Source: Macrophomina tecta (lineage: Eukaryota; Ascomycota; Dothideomycetes; Botryosphaeriales; Botryosphaeriaceae). Taken from it: a stretch of 64,000 nucleotides of DNA. The notes beneath the pieces are model-generated. The model saw only the letters and a list, made by a program, of their open reading frames with translations. It was not told where the DNA came from and searched no databases. Made by a program: the position numbers and the translations under genes. The DNA is taken from the NCBI GenBank assembly GCA_024180945.1, contig JAKSGN010000005.1, forward strand, positions 2,604,001-2,668,000, written 5' to 3'. Shown here piece after piece: positions 53,864 to 64,000 of the stretch. The first letter of the stretch is position 1. Each line of letters starts with the position of its first letter.

Positions 53864-54229
53864 CCCAACGTGTCCAGACGAATGCTTGCATCCCCAGAAT
53901 AAGGGCATGTTGCGGAGATCTTGGTCCCAGCGATCAAAGCGGTATTGTGTTGGATGCTGACCTCCTCAGGCTGGAGTGGGCGTCTTTCTCTCTTTCGCAG
54001 ATGGCTGTTTAGTCGTAGAACTGACGTCTGACGCTGTTCTCTGGGGAAAATGCGGCTTACCTCATCAATGTGGCCCGTGCCCCAAGACCAGACCACCGAG
54101 ACGCGTCCGTTGATTGAGGCGCGTCACCGCGACACCCTCGCGACAAGTACACTCGCCATTTCCTTCAGCCACTCCGCCGCCGCCGCCCACATCCAGATGC
54201 AAAGCCACGGCTTTTAGTAGTCCGTCAAC
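52451..54229. other. Intergenic, nothing supported
   Basis: 1.8 kb between divergent genes. Several open frames of about 100 codons overlap on both strands with no family features. It contains an A36 tract. The last 200 bp are C-rich and probably the POL3 leader. Confidence 0.55.
53826..53861 (+). repeat. A36 homopolymer tract
   Basis: Thirty-six consecutive A, preceded by AAAAAAT, about 370 bp upstream of POL3. It could be an old poly(A) tail of a retroposed sequence; no flanking target duplication was recognised by eye. Confidence 0.85.
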
Positions 54230-57200
54230 ATGTCTGCTGCAAGCCTTGCACCGCCAACAAAGCGGGTTCTAACCGAAACCTCGAGCGCTCGCCGCAACAT
54301 CGCCGCCTCCCCGCAGTCAGCCAAGAAGCGCAGGCTGAATGGAGCTCCGCCCACACCTTCTGCAAAAGGCGACCATGTCGGCTCCAGCCAGCCCAAGAGC
54401 CAGTTCGAGGAAGAGCTCGAGAAACTCGGCGAAAATATGCACGGTCTCAGGAGCGTAAATGCTGAGAAAGATCAGCAATGGGCGCGCCCGCCCCTCGACG
54501 ACTTCGACCCCGCCAGCAACGATTTGTGCTTTCAACAGATTGATGCGGAAGAGGGAACGCTCCATGGCGGCAAGGCAACCGTGAAGCTGTTTGGCGTCAC
54601 CGACGTAAGTGCCCCAACGCCGCTGTTTTTGCCTTTTTTCTCCCTGACAGCAATTGCAGAACGGCCACTCTGTCCTCCTTCACGTTACCGGCTTCATGCA
54701 TTACCTTTATGTTGCCGCCCCTATGGCATTCACACAAGCCGATTGTCAGCCCTTCAAAGCCTACCTCGAGACACAGATCGCCCAGCATCAGCCGGCTATT
54801 CATTCCGTGCAGATGACCATGCGTGAGAACATCTACGGGTTTCAGGGCAATCAGAAGAGTCCATATCTGAAGATCGCTGTGACGGACCCAAAGTTTATTA
54901 ACAGGCTCCGCACGACCATCGAATCAGGGAATGCAAACTACAAGGGCCTCTGGAAGTCGGCAGAAGGAAGCATTCTGACCTTTGACAATCTTCAATACGT
55001 GCTTCGTTTCATGGTGGATTGCAAGGTACGTCGCTGTAAGACTATGAAGCGCTGGTGCTAATGACTGCAGATTGCTGGTATGTCTTGGGTCGAGGCGAAG
55101 GCGGGCAAGTACCACATGATACAGCACAGAGACCGTCACTCGACATGCCAGATCGAAGCCCACGTACACTACAGGGACCTCATCGCACACCAGGCCGATG
55201 GAGAGTGGGCTAAGATGGCGCCCTTGCGTATCCTGTCTTTTGACATTGAGTGTGCCGGTCGCAAAGGCATCTTCCCAGAACCCAACATCGACCCCGTCAT
55301 CCAGATTGCCAATGTCGTTAGCATCGCTGGAGTAGAGAAGCCTTTCATCAGAAACGTCTTTTGCCTGGACACATGCAGCCTAATCACCAACGCTCAGGTT
55401 CTTGAGTTTGATACAGAGGAAAAGATGCTGATGAAATGGAGGGACTTCCTTGAGGAAGCGGATCCGGATGTCATCATCGGCTACAACATTGCGAACTTCG
55501 ATTTCCCATACCTATTGGACCGTGCCAAGCATCTCAAGTGCGGACGCTTTCCGTACTGGTCAAGACTGAGGAACACCATGTCGCAGGCCAAGGAGACGAA
55601 CTTCTCCAGCAAGCAAATGGGAAACCGTGACACCAAAGCCACGAATACCAACGGACGTATCCAGCTCGACCTCCTTCAGCTTGTGCAGCGAGACTATCAC
55701 TTGCGCAGCTACACGCTGAACTCTGTTTGCGCTCATTTTCTTGGAGAACAGAAGGAAGATGTGCATCATACCATGATCACTGAGCTTTTCAATGGCGACT
55801 CGAACTCCAGGCGCCGTCTTGCTGTGTACTGTCTGAAAGATGCTTACCTACCCATGAGGTTACTCGACAAGCTCATGTGTTTGGTCAACTACACTGAAAT
55901 GGCAAGAGTCACGGGTGTGCCTTTCAGCTTCCTCCTTTCCCGTGGTCAGCAGGTCAAATTCCTGAGTCAGCTGTACCGGAAAGCATTAGAGCAGCAATTG
56001 GTAATTCCCAATCTCCGCTCAGAGAGTTCCGAGGACCAGTATGAAGGAGCCACTGTCATCGAGCCTACACGTGGTTACTACGACGTCCCCATCGCCACGC
56101 TCGATTTCGCATCACTGTACCCCAGCGTTATTCAGGCCCACAATCTCTGCTACACGACCCTTCTCAACAAGAATTCTGTGGAAAAACTAGGGTTGAAGAA
56201 GGATGAAGATTACATCGTTACTCCCAACGGCGACCTCTTCTGTACTACCAAGGTTCGCAAGGGTCTCTTGACACAGATTTTCGAGGAACTGCTTGGTGCC
56301 AGAAAGCAGGCGAAGAAGGAAATGGGCCTGGAGCAAGACCCTTTCAAGAAAGCCGTGCTGAACGGTCGTCAACTGGCACTGAAGATCAGTGCTAACAGTG
56401 TCTACGGTCTGACGGGCGCCACGAACGGAAAGCTTCCATGTCTGGCAATCGCCAGTAGCACAACCAGCTACGGCCGTCAGATGATTGAGAAGACCAAGGA
56501 GGTTGTGGAAAAGCATTATACCATCGCCAACGGATATTCACACGACGCTCAAGTCATTTACGGTGATACGGATTCGGTCATGGTCAAGTTCGGAGTAAAA
56601 GAGTTGGACAAGACTATGGAATTGGGCGAAGAAGCTGCTAAGTTTGTGTCGTCGCACTTCACCAAGCCCATCAAGCTCGAATTCGAAAAGGTTTATTTCC
56701 CATATCTTCTTATCAACAAGAAGCGCTACGCTGGTCTTTACTGGACCAATCCGAACAAGTGGGACAAGATGGACACCAAGGGTATCGAAACAGTTCGCCG
56801 CGACAACTGCCGGTTGGTTCAGACCGTCATCGAGACGTCCCTCCGCATGTTGCTGATCGACCGCGACGTCAACGGGGCGCAAGAGTGAGTGATGGCCCGC
56901 AGTGACTAGTCACGACATTTTGCTAACGGCTTCTAGTTTCGTCAAAGAGACCATCTCCGATTTGTTGCAAAACAAGATCGATATGTCGAATCTCGTGATC
57001 ACAAAGGCTTTGGCCAAGTCGGACTATGCCGCGAAGCAGGCCCACGTTGAACTTGCTGAACGCATGAAGAAGCGTGATGCCGGCTCTGCGCCGGCACTGG
57101 GAGACCGTGTGGCCTACGTCATCGTCAAGGGAGCAAATGACTCGAAGAACTACGAGAAGTCGGAGGATCCTATCTACGTATTGGAGAATAACCTGCCAAT

Positions 57201-57675
57201 CGACACCAAGTACTATCTCGACAATCAGCTCGCGAAGCCTCTTGGTAGGATTTTCGAGCCTATCTTGGGAGAGAAGAAGGCAGCACAGCTCTTGACGGGC
57301 GAACACACCCGAAGTATCTCCGTCGCAGCTCCTACCATGGGTGGCCTGATGAAGTTCGCGAAGAAGACTGCTACGTGCATGGGTTGTAAGAAGCCCATGA
57401 CCAGTGCGGCGGAGCGCGACGGTGCAGTCTGCGAGAACTGCCGACCACGCTTTGGCGAGCTGTACCAGAAGACGTTGTCGAAAGTCAGTGATCTTGAGGT
57501 ACGTTTCGCCAGGCTGTGGACGCAGTGCCAGCGTTGTCAAGGCAGCATGCACAACGAGGTCATCTGCAGTAGCAGGGACTGCCCCATCTTCTACATGCGC
57601 ATGAAGGCGAAAAAAGATGTCGAGGATGTGGGGAAAGAGCTCGTCCGCTTCGACAGGGATGCGGTAGTGTGGTGA
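54230..57675 (+). CDS. POL3: DNA polymerase delta catalytic subunit
   Basis: Four exons (54230-54604, 54660-55025, 55071-56884, 56937-57675) give 1097 residues, the family's normal length. Family B polymerase. Exonuclease motif I is [17 protein letters not shown] (D305, E307), and further exonuclease motifs are [12 protein letters not shown] and YCLKDAYLP. Polymerase motif A is [17 protein letters not shown], motif B is [13 protein letters not shown] and motif C is YGDTDSVM (D746, D748), followed by KKRYAGLYW. The C-terminus has two cysteine clusters: CysA CMGC..CENC and CysB CQRC..CSSRDC, which carry PCNA-related zinc and the Fe-S cluster for partner subunits. All catalytic acids are intact. 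Lagging-strand replication and proofreading in the nucleus. N-terminal 80 residues are disordered and basic. Confidence 0.98.
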
Positions 57676-58100
57676 AAGAATCCGCTGCAGGGAGATGGCA
57701 TGGGCGTTCTCGGAGAAGAAGCTCTCTGCGCGGCTGGGTACGGTCTGTCTTGTCTGCCTGAGCAAAAATTGTACATGGTTATAAGAGCGGGATAAAGGGT
57801 CATTTCTTCGCGGCGTTCCCACAGTGGTTGGATGTTTTCATGTTTCTGTACATCGAGATACCGGGCATCATAATGGGTGTTTTCAGAATGGAGACAGTTT
57901 CCTTCAGAGGTTGAAGTAACAGAATTGGAGAGGTCTGCATCTGGGATGTGATTGGATGGGCAGAAGCTACACCCGCGGCTTCCTGTTTGGCGTGTTTGCA
58001 TCTGAGCGATAAGCGATAAAGCTCCAGGCTACTATCCCGTCCCGCGACATCACCACCTGCCTCCGCACCTCGCAATCAACATTCTCGCCACGCCTTCGCC
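57676..58100. other. Intergenic between POL3 and CSN5
   Basis: 425 bp, same-strand neighbours. No further gene or clear motif. Confidence 0.6.
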
Positions 58101-59224
58101 ATGGAGAACGCTATGAAGAGCTGGGGTATGCCTCTTTCCAATCTATGCCCCATACAATCTCCTACTGACCCAATGCCGCAGAGTTGGAGAACTCCGTCAA
58201 GCTCGTCGACCCCACCCGCGATGCCCTCTACAACTACGACCCGGAGGCACAAAAGGCCATCAACAACGCGAAGCCATGGAAGTCGGACCCGAACTACTTC
58301 AAGCACGTGCGGATCAGCGCGGTGGCGATGCTGAAGATGGTGATGCACGCGCGGTCGGGCGGGTCGATCGAGGTGATGGGCATCATGCTGGGATACGTGC
58401 GGGGCGACACGTTCGTGGTGACGGACGCGATGCGGCTGCCGGTCGAGGGGACCGAGACGCGGGTCAACGCGCAGGACGAGGCCAACGAGTACCTGGTGCA
58501 GTACCTGGAGCGGTCGCGCGAGGCGGGCCAGCAGGAGAACGCCGTCGGCTGGTACCACAGCCACCCGGGCTACGGCTGCTGGCTGTCCGGCATCGACGTC
58601 AGCACCCAGGCCACCCAGCAGACCTTCGGCGACCCCTTCCTCGCCGTCGTCATTGATCCAGATCGCACCGTCTCCGCCGGCAAGGTCGAGATCGGCGCGT
58701 TTCGCACGTATCCGGAGGGATATAAGCCCGAGAGCAGCGCGGCGGGCAGTGACGGCTTTCAGACGATTCCGCTCGGCAAGATTGAGGACTTTGGCGCTCA
58801 CTCGGATCGCTACTACGGGCTGGAGGTGTCGCACTACAAGAGCACGCTCGACTCGCGCATCCTCGAGAGCTTGTGGAACAAGTACTGGGTCGGCACGCTG
58901 TCTAGCTCCCCTCTGCTGACCAACCGCGATTACACCACCAATCAGATCGCAGACCTAGCGCGAAAGGTCAACGAGGCCGAGTTGGCTAAGACGGGCTTCG
59001 GCATGGGCATGGTCGGAAAGCTGAAGAGCGAGCGCGCGAATACGGGGGAGGACGAGAGGCTGGAGAAGCTAGCGAAGGCTGGGTACAAGATCGCGCAGGA
59101 GGAGCGGACGGGTTTGCTGGCGGCAGAGGTCAAGGAGAAGGTCTTCGTGGGCAAGTCGCCAGCTGTTACTGCGGCGGCCGCACCGGCGGTCCAGGGCGAT
59201 GGCGATACGGAGATGAAGGCATGA
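58101..59224 (+). CDS. CSN5: COP9 signalosome subunit 5 (deneddylase)
   Basis: Two exons (58101-58125, 58182-59224) give 355 residues, normal for CSN5. The MPN+/JAMM metalloprotease motif is complete: the general base Glu in [15 protein letters not shown] (about residue 72), then [17 protein letters not shown] with zinc ligands H134, H136 and D147. [20 protein letters not shown] is the standard N-terminal block. After the catalytic domain, [13 protein letters not shown] and the C-terminal helices for binding CSN6 follow. The enzyme removes NEDD8 from cullins in the COP9 complex, and in fungi this controls development and secondary metabolism. The alanine-rich tail ([12 protein letters not shown]) is unusual but not informative. 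Confidence 0.97.
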
Positions 59225-60096
59225 CCGGATTGGCGATAGTGATGCGTGATGGGAGCGCTTTCACTTTCATAAGTATGAAGAGACGATATACACTCGGGCT
59301 GCGAGATTTCTCACTTTGCATGGCATGGCCAGGCGTTGAAGATGGATGGGACGGGGTTTTTACTTTGCTGGGCTCGAGCTTATATCCTCCGAAAAAATGG
59401 TCGGAAGAGGAAGTAAGCTAATGAAATAGGAAAGAGACAATCGTACCGCATGTGGTTTTGATGTGAAGTTATGAAGAACCGTCTATTCTTTACAACTATG
59501 TGATAGAGAAAAAGAATGGATAGGAGACATTGCAGGAAGGCTCCGTCCTCGAAAACAGTTCAGCTTGGGATTTTAAATCTCTTAGAAATGCTATAAGCAG
59601 TGTGTGGACTCCGTACTGCTTCAGTAGCAAAGTTTTACCTCTGCGATCGCATCAGAGAGACCAAGGCGATTACACAGCCCGGCTCACCAAAAAGAACGGA
59701 TATTCGAATGCCACCGACTCGGACAAGAAGTTCTGCATTTGCTACTGTAGAGGAAGGAAAATTTGAGGTGTATTTCTACTTTCAAAGGAGTGTGCAGACA
59801 TTACAGCCAGGCCTCTCTTTTCCACCTCAGATGGCCCTGGACATTACATATTTTAGAATTGCCTTCTTCTGTTCAGGAAGTAGCTCTCTGCTCCAAACTG
59901 AACCCCTTCTTCCAACCCCACTTCCGTTTCATCTTCACCGACATCGAGCAACTACTTTTCTCTCTTACCACACCTGGACAAACTAAAGTGGCCGTCAATA
60001 TCCCTCCATGTGTTTCTCCCCTCCCTTCGAATTCGGTCTCTGAGCTCATCCGTGCACTGCCGCATCCTTTAGCCCCCAAGTGATTAACGATTACCA
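59225..60096. other. Convergent intergenic region, nothing found
   Basis: 870 bp, 3' flanks of CSN5 and the acidic membrane protein. Open frames here are short and lack features. Confidence 0.6.
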
Positions 60097-61498
60097 TTAG
60101 TTCTTCCTCCCCCTGTAGTCCTCAACCTTGACAACCAAGCCACCCTTCTCAACGTCTCCATGCCTGCTTCCCATTCCCCACTCGCCCTCCTCATGCCAGT
60201 CATCCTCCTCCCAAACACGACGGTCGTCCTCCTTCCTCGCCTGAGCATTTAGTGCTTGCCGTTCCGCCTTGGTGCTCAACGACCGCCTACGCTTGACAAC
60301 GAGCGCAAAGACGCCCGCAGCCAGAAGACCAGCACCAATCGAGGCACCTGCAATGATGCCAGCCCAAGTAGTGATTCCCATGAAAGACGGACGCTCGTCG
60401 TCATCATCCTTCTCCTCATCATCACCGCTCAAAGGATCATCGCCATCGAGAGCGCCATCGTCCTCCTCTTCCTCCTCCTCATCATCATCATCATCCGAAT
60501 CGCGCTTGACATTCTTCTCCTCCTGCTCCTCCTCCTTTTCCTTCCCCCCAACCTCAACCTCCACGCCACCCTCCCTCTCCACCTCCACTTCCGCCAAATG
60601 GCCCACCTCAACCTCCACATCCCTCCTAGCCTTGCCCACCTCAGCCTCGACCTTGACGCCCTTCCCCTCCTCCTGCTCAACCTCCACCTCCGCAACATCC
60701 CCGACCTCGATCTCGACCTCTCCATTCCCATCAGCGCTCCTTTTGCCCCACCCGCCATTATCCCACCCGCCCATCCGCCGGCGCGCCTCGACATCGTCCG
60801 CGCCCTCGCTCTCCTGCTCCTGCTGGTGCTCGTGCTGGCCGGCACCGCTCAGGCCGGCAGCGACATCGTGCACGGCGTCGCCGCCGCCGCCGACGACGAC
60901 GAAGCGCTTCGCAGCGGGCAGCGAGCGAGGCGGGTACTGCGGACTGCCGCCCCAGCCGCCCCAGCCGCCGCCGCCGTACGGCACGGGCCGGCGGCGGCTG
61001 GCGGCTTTGGAGTTGGTGGCGTGGACGGGGGAGTCTTCTTGGTCGTCGGCGTTTGCGTCGCCGTCTGCGTTCTGTTCTTCTTCGGCGCGGTAGATGGAGG
61101 GGTTGGAGAAGGAAGTTGTGTTGGAGGAGTGAGGAGGGGGAGGTGGAGGGGTGCGAGGGGTGTGTGGGTCATTATTGTTGTGGGCGGGTTGGATGCGGCC
61201 TATTATTTTTTTAAAAGGAGGGTCGGTTAGTTTGGGTGGTTTGCTTCGTTTCGTGCCGTTTGGTTTGGTTTGGTTTCGGGAGTGTTGTTTTGTTTTGGGG
61301 GATTTGTTTTGATAATGGGGATAGATGCGGAAATCGAAGGCGAGGGAAAGAGACGACAAATCAAAGCGGAAACGTACGGGTGGAAGCATTGGGATCCATT
61401 ACGGCAGCGGCAGATGCATTGCCGGCGATGGAGAGGACGAGGAGGAGCACGGCCGCGGTCCTCAGGACTGGGCTCTTCTTCATGTGTGCAGCCTTCAT
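60097..61498 (-). CDS. Acidic repeat-bearing single-pass membrane protein
   Basis: Two exons, 61378-61498 and 60097-61199, with a 178-nt intron (donor GTACGT, acceptor AATAG) give 407 residues. The first exon, easily missed, encodes a signal peptide: MKKSP start then AAVLLLVLSIAGNASA. The extracellular part has an NNN/Pro-rich stretch, a GGGGWGGWGG segment, and a long Glu/Val region of repeated short units (EVEIEVGDVAEVEVE, VEVEVGHLAEVEVE) ending in DDDDDEEEEEEDDG. One helix follows (WAGIIAGASIGAGLLAAGVFALVV), then a KRRR stop-transfer and a 70-residue cytosolic tail. The layout resembles fungal surface sensors or adhesins, but there is no WSC or Mid2 domain. KR pairs (GKRSADGN, NVKRDS) are possible Kex2 sites. 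Family not recognised. Confidence 0.65.
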
Positions 61499-62739
61499 GG
61501 TGGTTGCGTTGTGCTTTCCACGTTCCGGTAGAGAGGACAAGTTGCGTGCAAGAAGGACGCTTTACGCAGTGGGCAGCCCGGCAACAATGAGGTCACAGGA
61601 GCATGCAAAAGACGGGTAGACTCCAACGCGCAGATCTCTCAAGACTATCGATACCTTCCCGGACGTAGAAGTGTATCGGGCGAGAGAGGTGCTGCAGAAA
61701 AAAAAAATGATTGGCAGACGGGGAAATGACAGAAGGTGAAAGGAGGAAAGACAAGAAGGAAAAGAAGCCGGACGGAGAAGACGGGGGGAACGGGGAGTCG
61801 ACCACTTGGCAATACGGTGAGGAAGGAGAGAGGGGCGGTGGGCGGTGGGCTTTCCTTCTGGACGGTGCACCCGCGCGCCCTTAACTACATGGGGAGGGCG
61901 AGCGGATCAGGAGAACATCCCTCCTACGCTCACCGATATCAGCGACGATCAACGGGCGTTGATGTAATCGCGATTGCTTGCCGCGCAGCCGCACAGGCTC
62001 GGCCGGGCACGCCATCCCACGCGGCGCCTGGCCAAGTGCTGGTGATGGTGGTTGATCATTGCCGTTGCGAGGGCGGGAGGAGAGAGGACGCGTTCAGGGT
62101 AGGCGAGTTTAAAATTGACCCGAGCCGCCGAGGCGTGGCTGATTGGCCCCGGCGGAGGCTGTAGGCCGCTGTGGCTGACGGCATCATGGCCGGCTGGAAG
62201 GCGTATAAGGTCAATCATATAGCTCGTTGGCGATTTTCAATGTTTCAGGGCACGCAGGAGAGCCAGATTCTGATCTTCGCCCCCGGACATCCGTCGCGTC
62301 CTTCCAAGAAACAAGGCGCCGCCAGGCACGGGACTGCTGCTGGGCCGGCGTAACTTGACTCGAGAGCAGCGCTCGGACCCCTGGTCGATTGCATTTCCTC
62401 TTTGGTCTTCTGAAAATAAATGGCGGCCTTGTCAGGCTCCATGTCGAACATTGGCTCGCGGAAACACCTCCCCGGAGGCCTATCAGCATCTCGACAATGG
62501 TGGCCCGCTAAGTCTGCTCTAGCCCCTAGCTTCAGCCTCGAGCCCCACAGTGACCTTGGGCGTCTAGATCATTCAGGCTGCTGGCCTTGCCGATCTTCAC
62601 GGCTGCCGAGGCTGTCGTCGCTGGGTAGAGGAAAGCTATGCGGACGCTATCGACATTAAGAGACCAGGGCTTGCACTTTCGGCAATGCCAATACATCAAT
62701 CCTTACACGTTCAAATCAAAGGACGAAAGATCATCAGAC
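61499..62739. other. Divergent intergenic region
   Basis: 1.24 kb of mixed composition between the acidic membrane protein and the HsbA-like gene. It contains purine-rich stretches and no supported gene. Confidence 0.55.
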
Positions 62740-63267
62740 ATGTTTTCTCAACCATTTCTCTTGCTGGTATCACTTGCCTCCGCCGTGTCTTGATCCAGGA
62801 TATTACGAATATCCACGTTGGCGTTCTGGCCAATCAGCAAGCCTCAGCCGCCTATCAAGACGGCAACCTCGTCACAGCGCTTGTCGAAAGAACGCCTGTC
62901 CTCGTGACCGCCGGCGAAATTCATGTCGCCAACGGGAAAGGCTTCTTGGACGCCAATCTCTCGCCCACAATTGACAAGCTGGGCACAATCCGTGTCTTCC
63001 AACATACCATTGACATCGTTGGCGTATCAATTCCTTCAGCGGTGCAAACGTTGAAGGGGCAAAAAAGCACAGTTCAAGTGTTCTGGGATGGGTACCGTTG
63101 TTGTTGTTGCAAGCTTGAGGCTCCTCCTGAACGACCACGACACTTTCAGTGCAGCATTGACCGCGAACGCATACAGCGGAAATGAGACGTTGACCGCACA
63201 GGGGGTTGAGGTCGTGAATGAAATTCACAATGCTATTCAGAGCGGAATTGACGCGTTTTCGACTTGA
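62740..63267 (+). pseudogene. HsbA-like cell-wall/hydrophobic-surface-binding protein, frameshifted
   Basis: Three pieces in two frames. From ATG 62740 the first frame encodes a signal peptide (MFSQPFLLLVSLASAVS) and stops at TGA 62791. The middle frame (about 62,793-63,055) reads IQDITNIHVGVLA, AYQDGNLVTALVERTPVLV and VANGKGFLDANLSPT, then VQHTI-like FQHTIDIVGVSIPSAV. The original frame then resumes with VVVVASLRLLLNDHDTF and SAALTANAYSGNETLTAQGV to a stop at 63267. The pattern matches HsbA/galactomannoprotein family proteins (about 170-180 residues, helical). One base lost near 62,790 and one gained in the GGGG run near 63,057 cancel out. Either a decayed gene or two local sequence errors; introns short enough to fit are not credible. 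No second start is needed. Confidence 0.5.
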
Positions 63268-63374
63268 TTATTTCGGTCGCAAACCCACGGCCGGAAGTAG
63301 GTCCGCTGGAAAAGACGAGTTCTGCTCGGGCATAGTCTGTAGCATTACTATACAAGCTCCATGCCTTCCAATGA

Positions 63375-64000
63375 CTAGTCAGAGACGTAGTTCATCATCC
63401 TCTGCACACACACCTCCCTCCCCAACACCTCCATCATGTCGGCAATACCTGGGCCAGGATTTCCATCAGCAAGGGCTGCCCTCAGATGTCTGTACACATC
63501 TTTCTTCGCCTGTTTCTCGACCGAGCCTCTCCCTTGTTCAGGGTATTCCTCAATCCGCGCATCTACGACCATGTTTGCCGCATCCGCGATGCACTCATGA
63601 AGTGCTTTCGCGTTCCACTCATCAGTGACAAACGCGTGGTCAAAGACTTGCTGCAACAGTCCACTATCGTCTGACGGTGCTCTGACGGAGGGCATAAAGT
63701 CGGTAAAGAAGTATTCATGTTCGAGGAGGAATTCGTTGGGGGTGGTGTAGTTCTTAGCGTCAATGCGAAGCACTTCTGCTACGTAGTCGCGTAGTGACAT
63801 ACGGTCTAGGATGCTTCGACTGTACGCAATGGGATTACCGCTTTCCAGCCTAGCTACTAGCTCATCCACCGTCTTGTCGAAGATAGGATCACCAGGGATG
63901 AGGCGCCGGAGGGAGTGTTGATGCTGAAGGAAATGCAGCTTCTCGTCGGTCACAGTAGTGTTGCCTCTGGTAAATTTGATTGTGAACTGCACGGGAAGTT
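63375..64000 (-). CDS. Hypothetical protein, C-terminal part (cut by right edge)
   Basis: An uninterrupted minus-strand frame enters from the right edge and ends at TAG 63375-63377, with 208 codons visible. No internal ATG is convincing, so the start lies beyond the window. Content is mixed and well balanced, with acidic and helical stretches such as MSLRDYVAEVLRIDAKNY, EYFFTDFMPSV and IADAANMVVDARIEEYPEQG, and it ends VQRMMNYVSD. No enzyme motif or membrane segment. The family is not recognised. It is convergent with the HsbA-like gene, 107 bp away. Confidence 0.7.
   Translation of the reverse strand, partial: LPVQFTIKFTRGNTTVTDEKLHFLQHQHSLRRLIPGDPIFDKTVDELVARLESGNPIAYSRSILDRMSLRDYVAEVLRIDAKNYTTPNEFLLEHEYFFTDFMPSVRAPSDDSGLLQQVFDHAFVTDEWNAKALHECIADAANMVVDARIEEYPEQGRGSVEKQAKKDVYRHLRAALADGNPGPGIADMMEVLGREVCVQRMMNYVSD

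Noticed and set aside
1..64000. CRISPR arrays, bacterial operons, ribosome-binding sites
   Set aside because: The window is eukaryotic; no direct-repeat/spacer arrays or bacterial-type gene organisation were seen.

Overview
This looks like chromosomal DNA of a filamentous ascomycete (Pezizomycotina; Dothideomycetes or Eurotiomycetes are plausible, but the class is a guess). The basis is moderately GC-rich DNA, genes on both strands, many short GT-AG introns (mostly 46-100 nt), and fungal families: DNA polymerase delta, COP9 subunit 5, ERG2, Pfa3-type palmitoyltransferase, GtaA-type glutaminase, lysophospholipase, HsbA-type wall protein and a Fot1/pogo transposon. Exon coordinates were worked out by hand from splice signals, reading phase and family fit; they are not transcript-supported.

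Layout. 1-5.2 kb: the 5' part of a secreted protein gene (minus strand, cut by the window edge) and a 1026-codon gene for an unrecognised protein with a von Willebrand A domain and paired Cys-x-x-Cys motifs. 6-11.3 kb: a gene graveyard with a broken GPR1/FUN34/YaaH transporter, unidentified minus-strand remnants, a cAMP-receptor-like GPCR whose 5' end I cannot find, and another broken coding stretch. 11.36-13.19 kb: a complete Fot1/pogo element with 64-bp inverted repeats (63/64 identical) and a TA target duplication. 13.9-21.3 kb: four plus-strand genes (short-chain dehydrogenase, MFS transporter, ERG2 sterol isomerase, lysophospholipase). 22-30.8 kb: a coiled-coil protein, a small membrane protein, a membrane-anchored glutaminase-like protein and a short LPAELR-motif protein. 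31.4-37.1 kb: IMP1 diverging from a JMJD7-like JmjC hydroxylase, then an ACMSD-type amidohydrolase diverging from an isopenicillin-N-synthase-like oxygenase across a GATA-rich promoter. 37.8 kb: tRNA-Ser(AGA). 40-49.2 kb: PFA3, a long protein with a C-terminal aminoglycoside-phosphotransferase fold, and an unrecognised 187-residue protein. 52-61.5 kb: a probable small subunit of serine palmitoyltransferase, POL3, CSN5 and an acidic single-pass membrane protein. 62.7-64 kb: a frameshifted HsbA-like gene and the 3' end of an unknown gene.

Most genes are unrelated housekeeping or accessory genes rather than one pathway. Two local relationships stand out. The amidohydrolase and 2-oxoglutarate oxygenase share a promoter with a GATA-factor dyad. 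The transposon sits beside several decayed genes. The candidates for something undescribed are the vWA/Cys-pair protein, the acidic EVEV-repeat membrane protein and the transposase with a C-terminal zinc knuckle.
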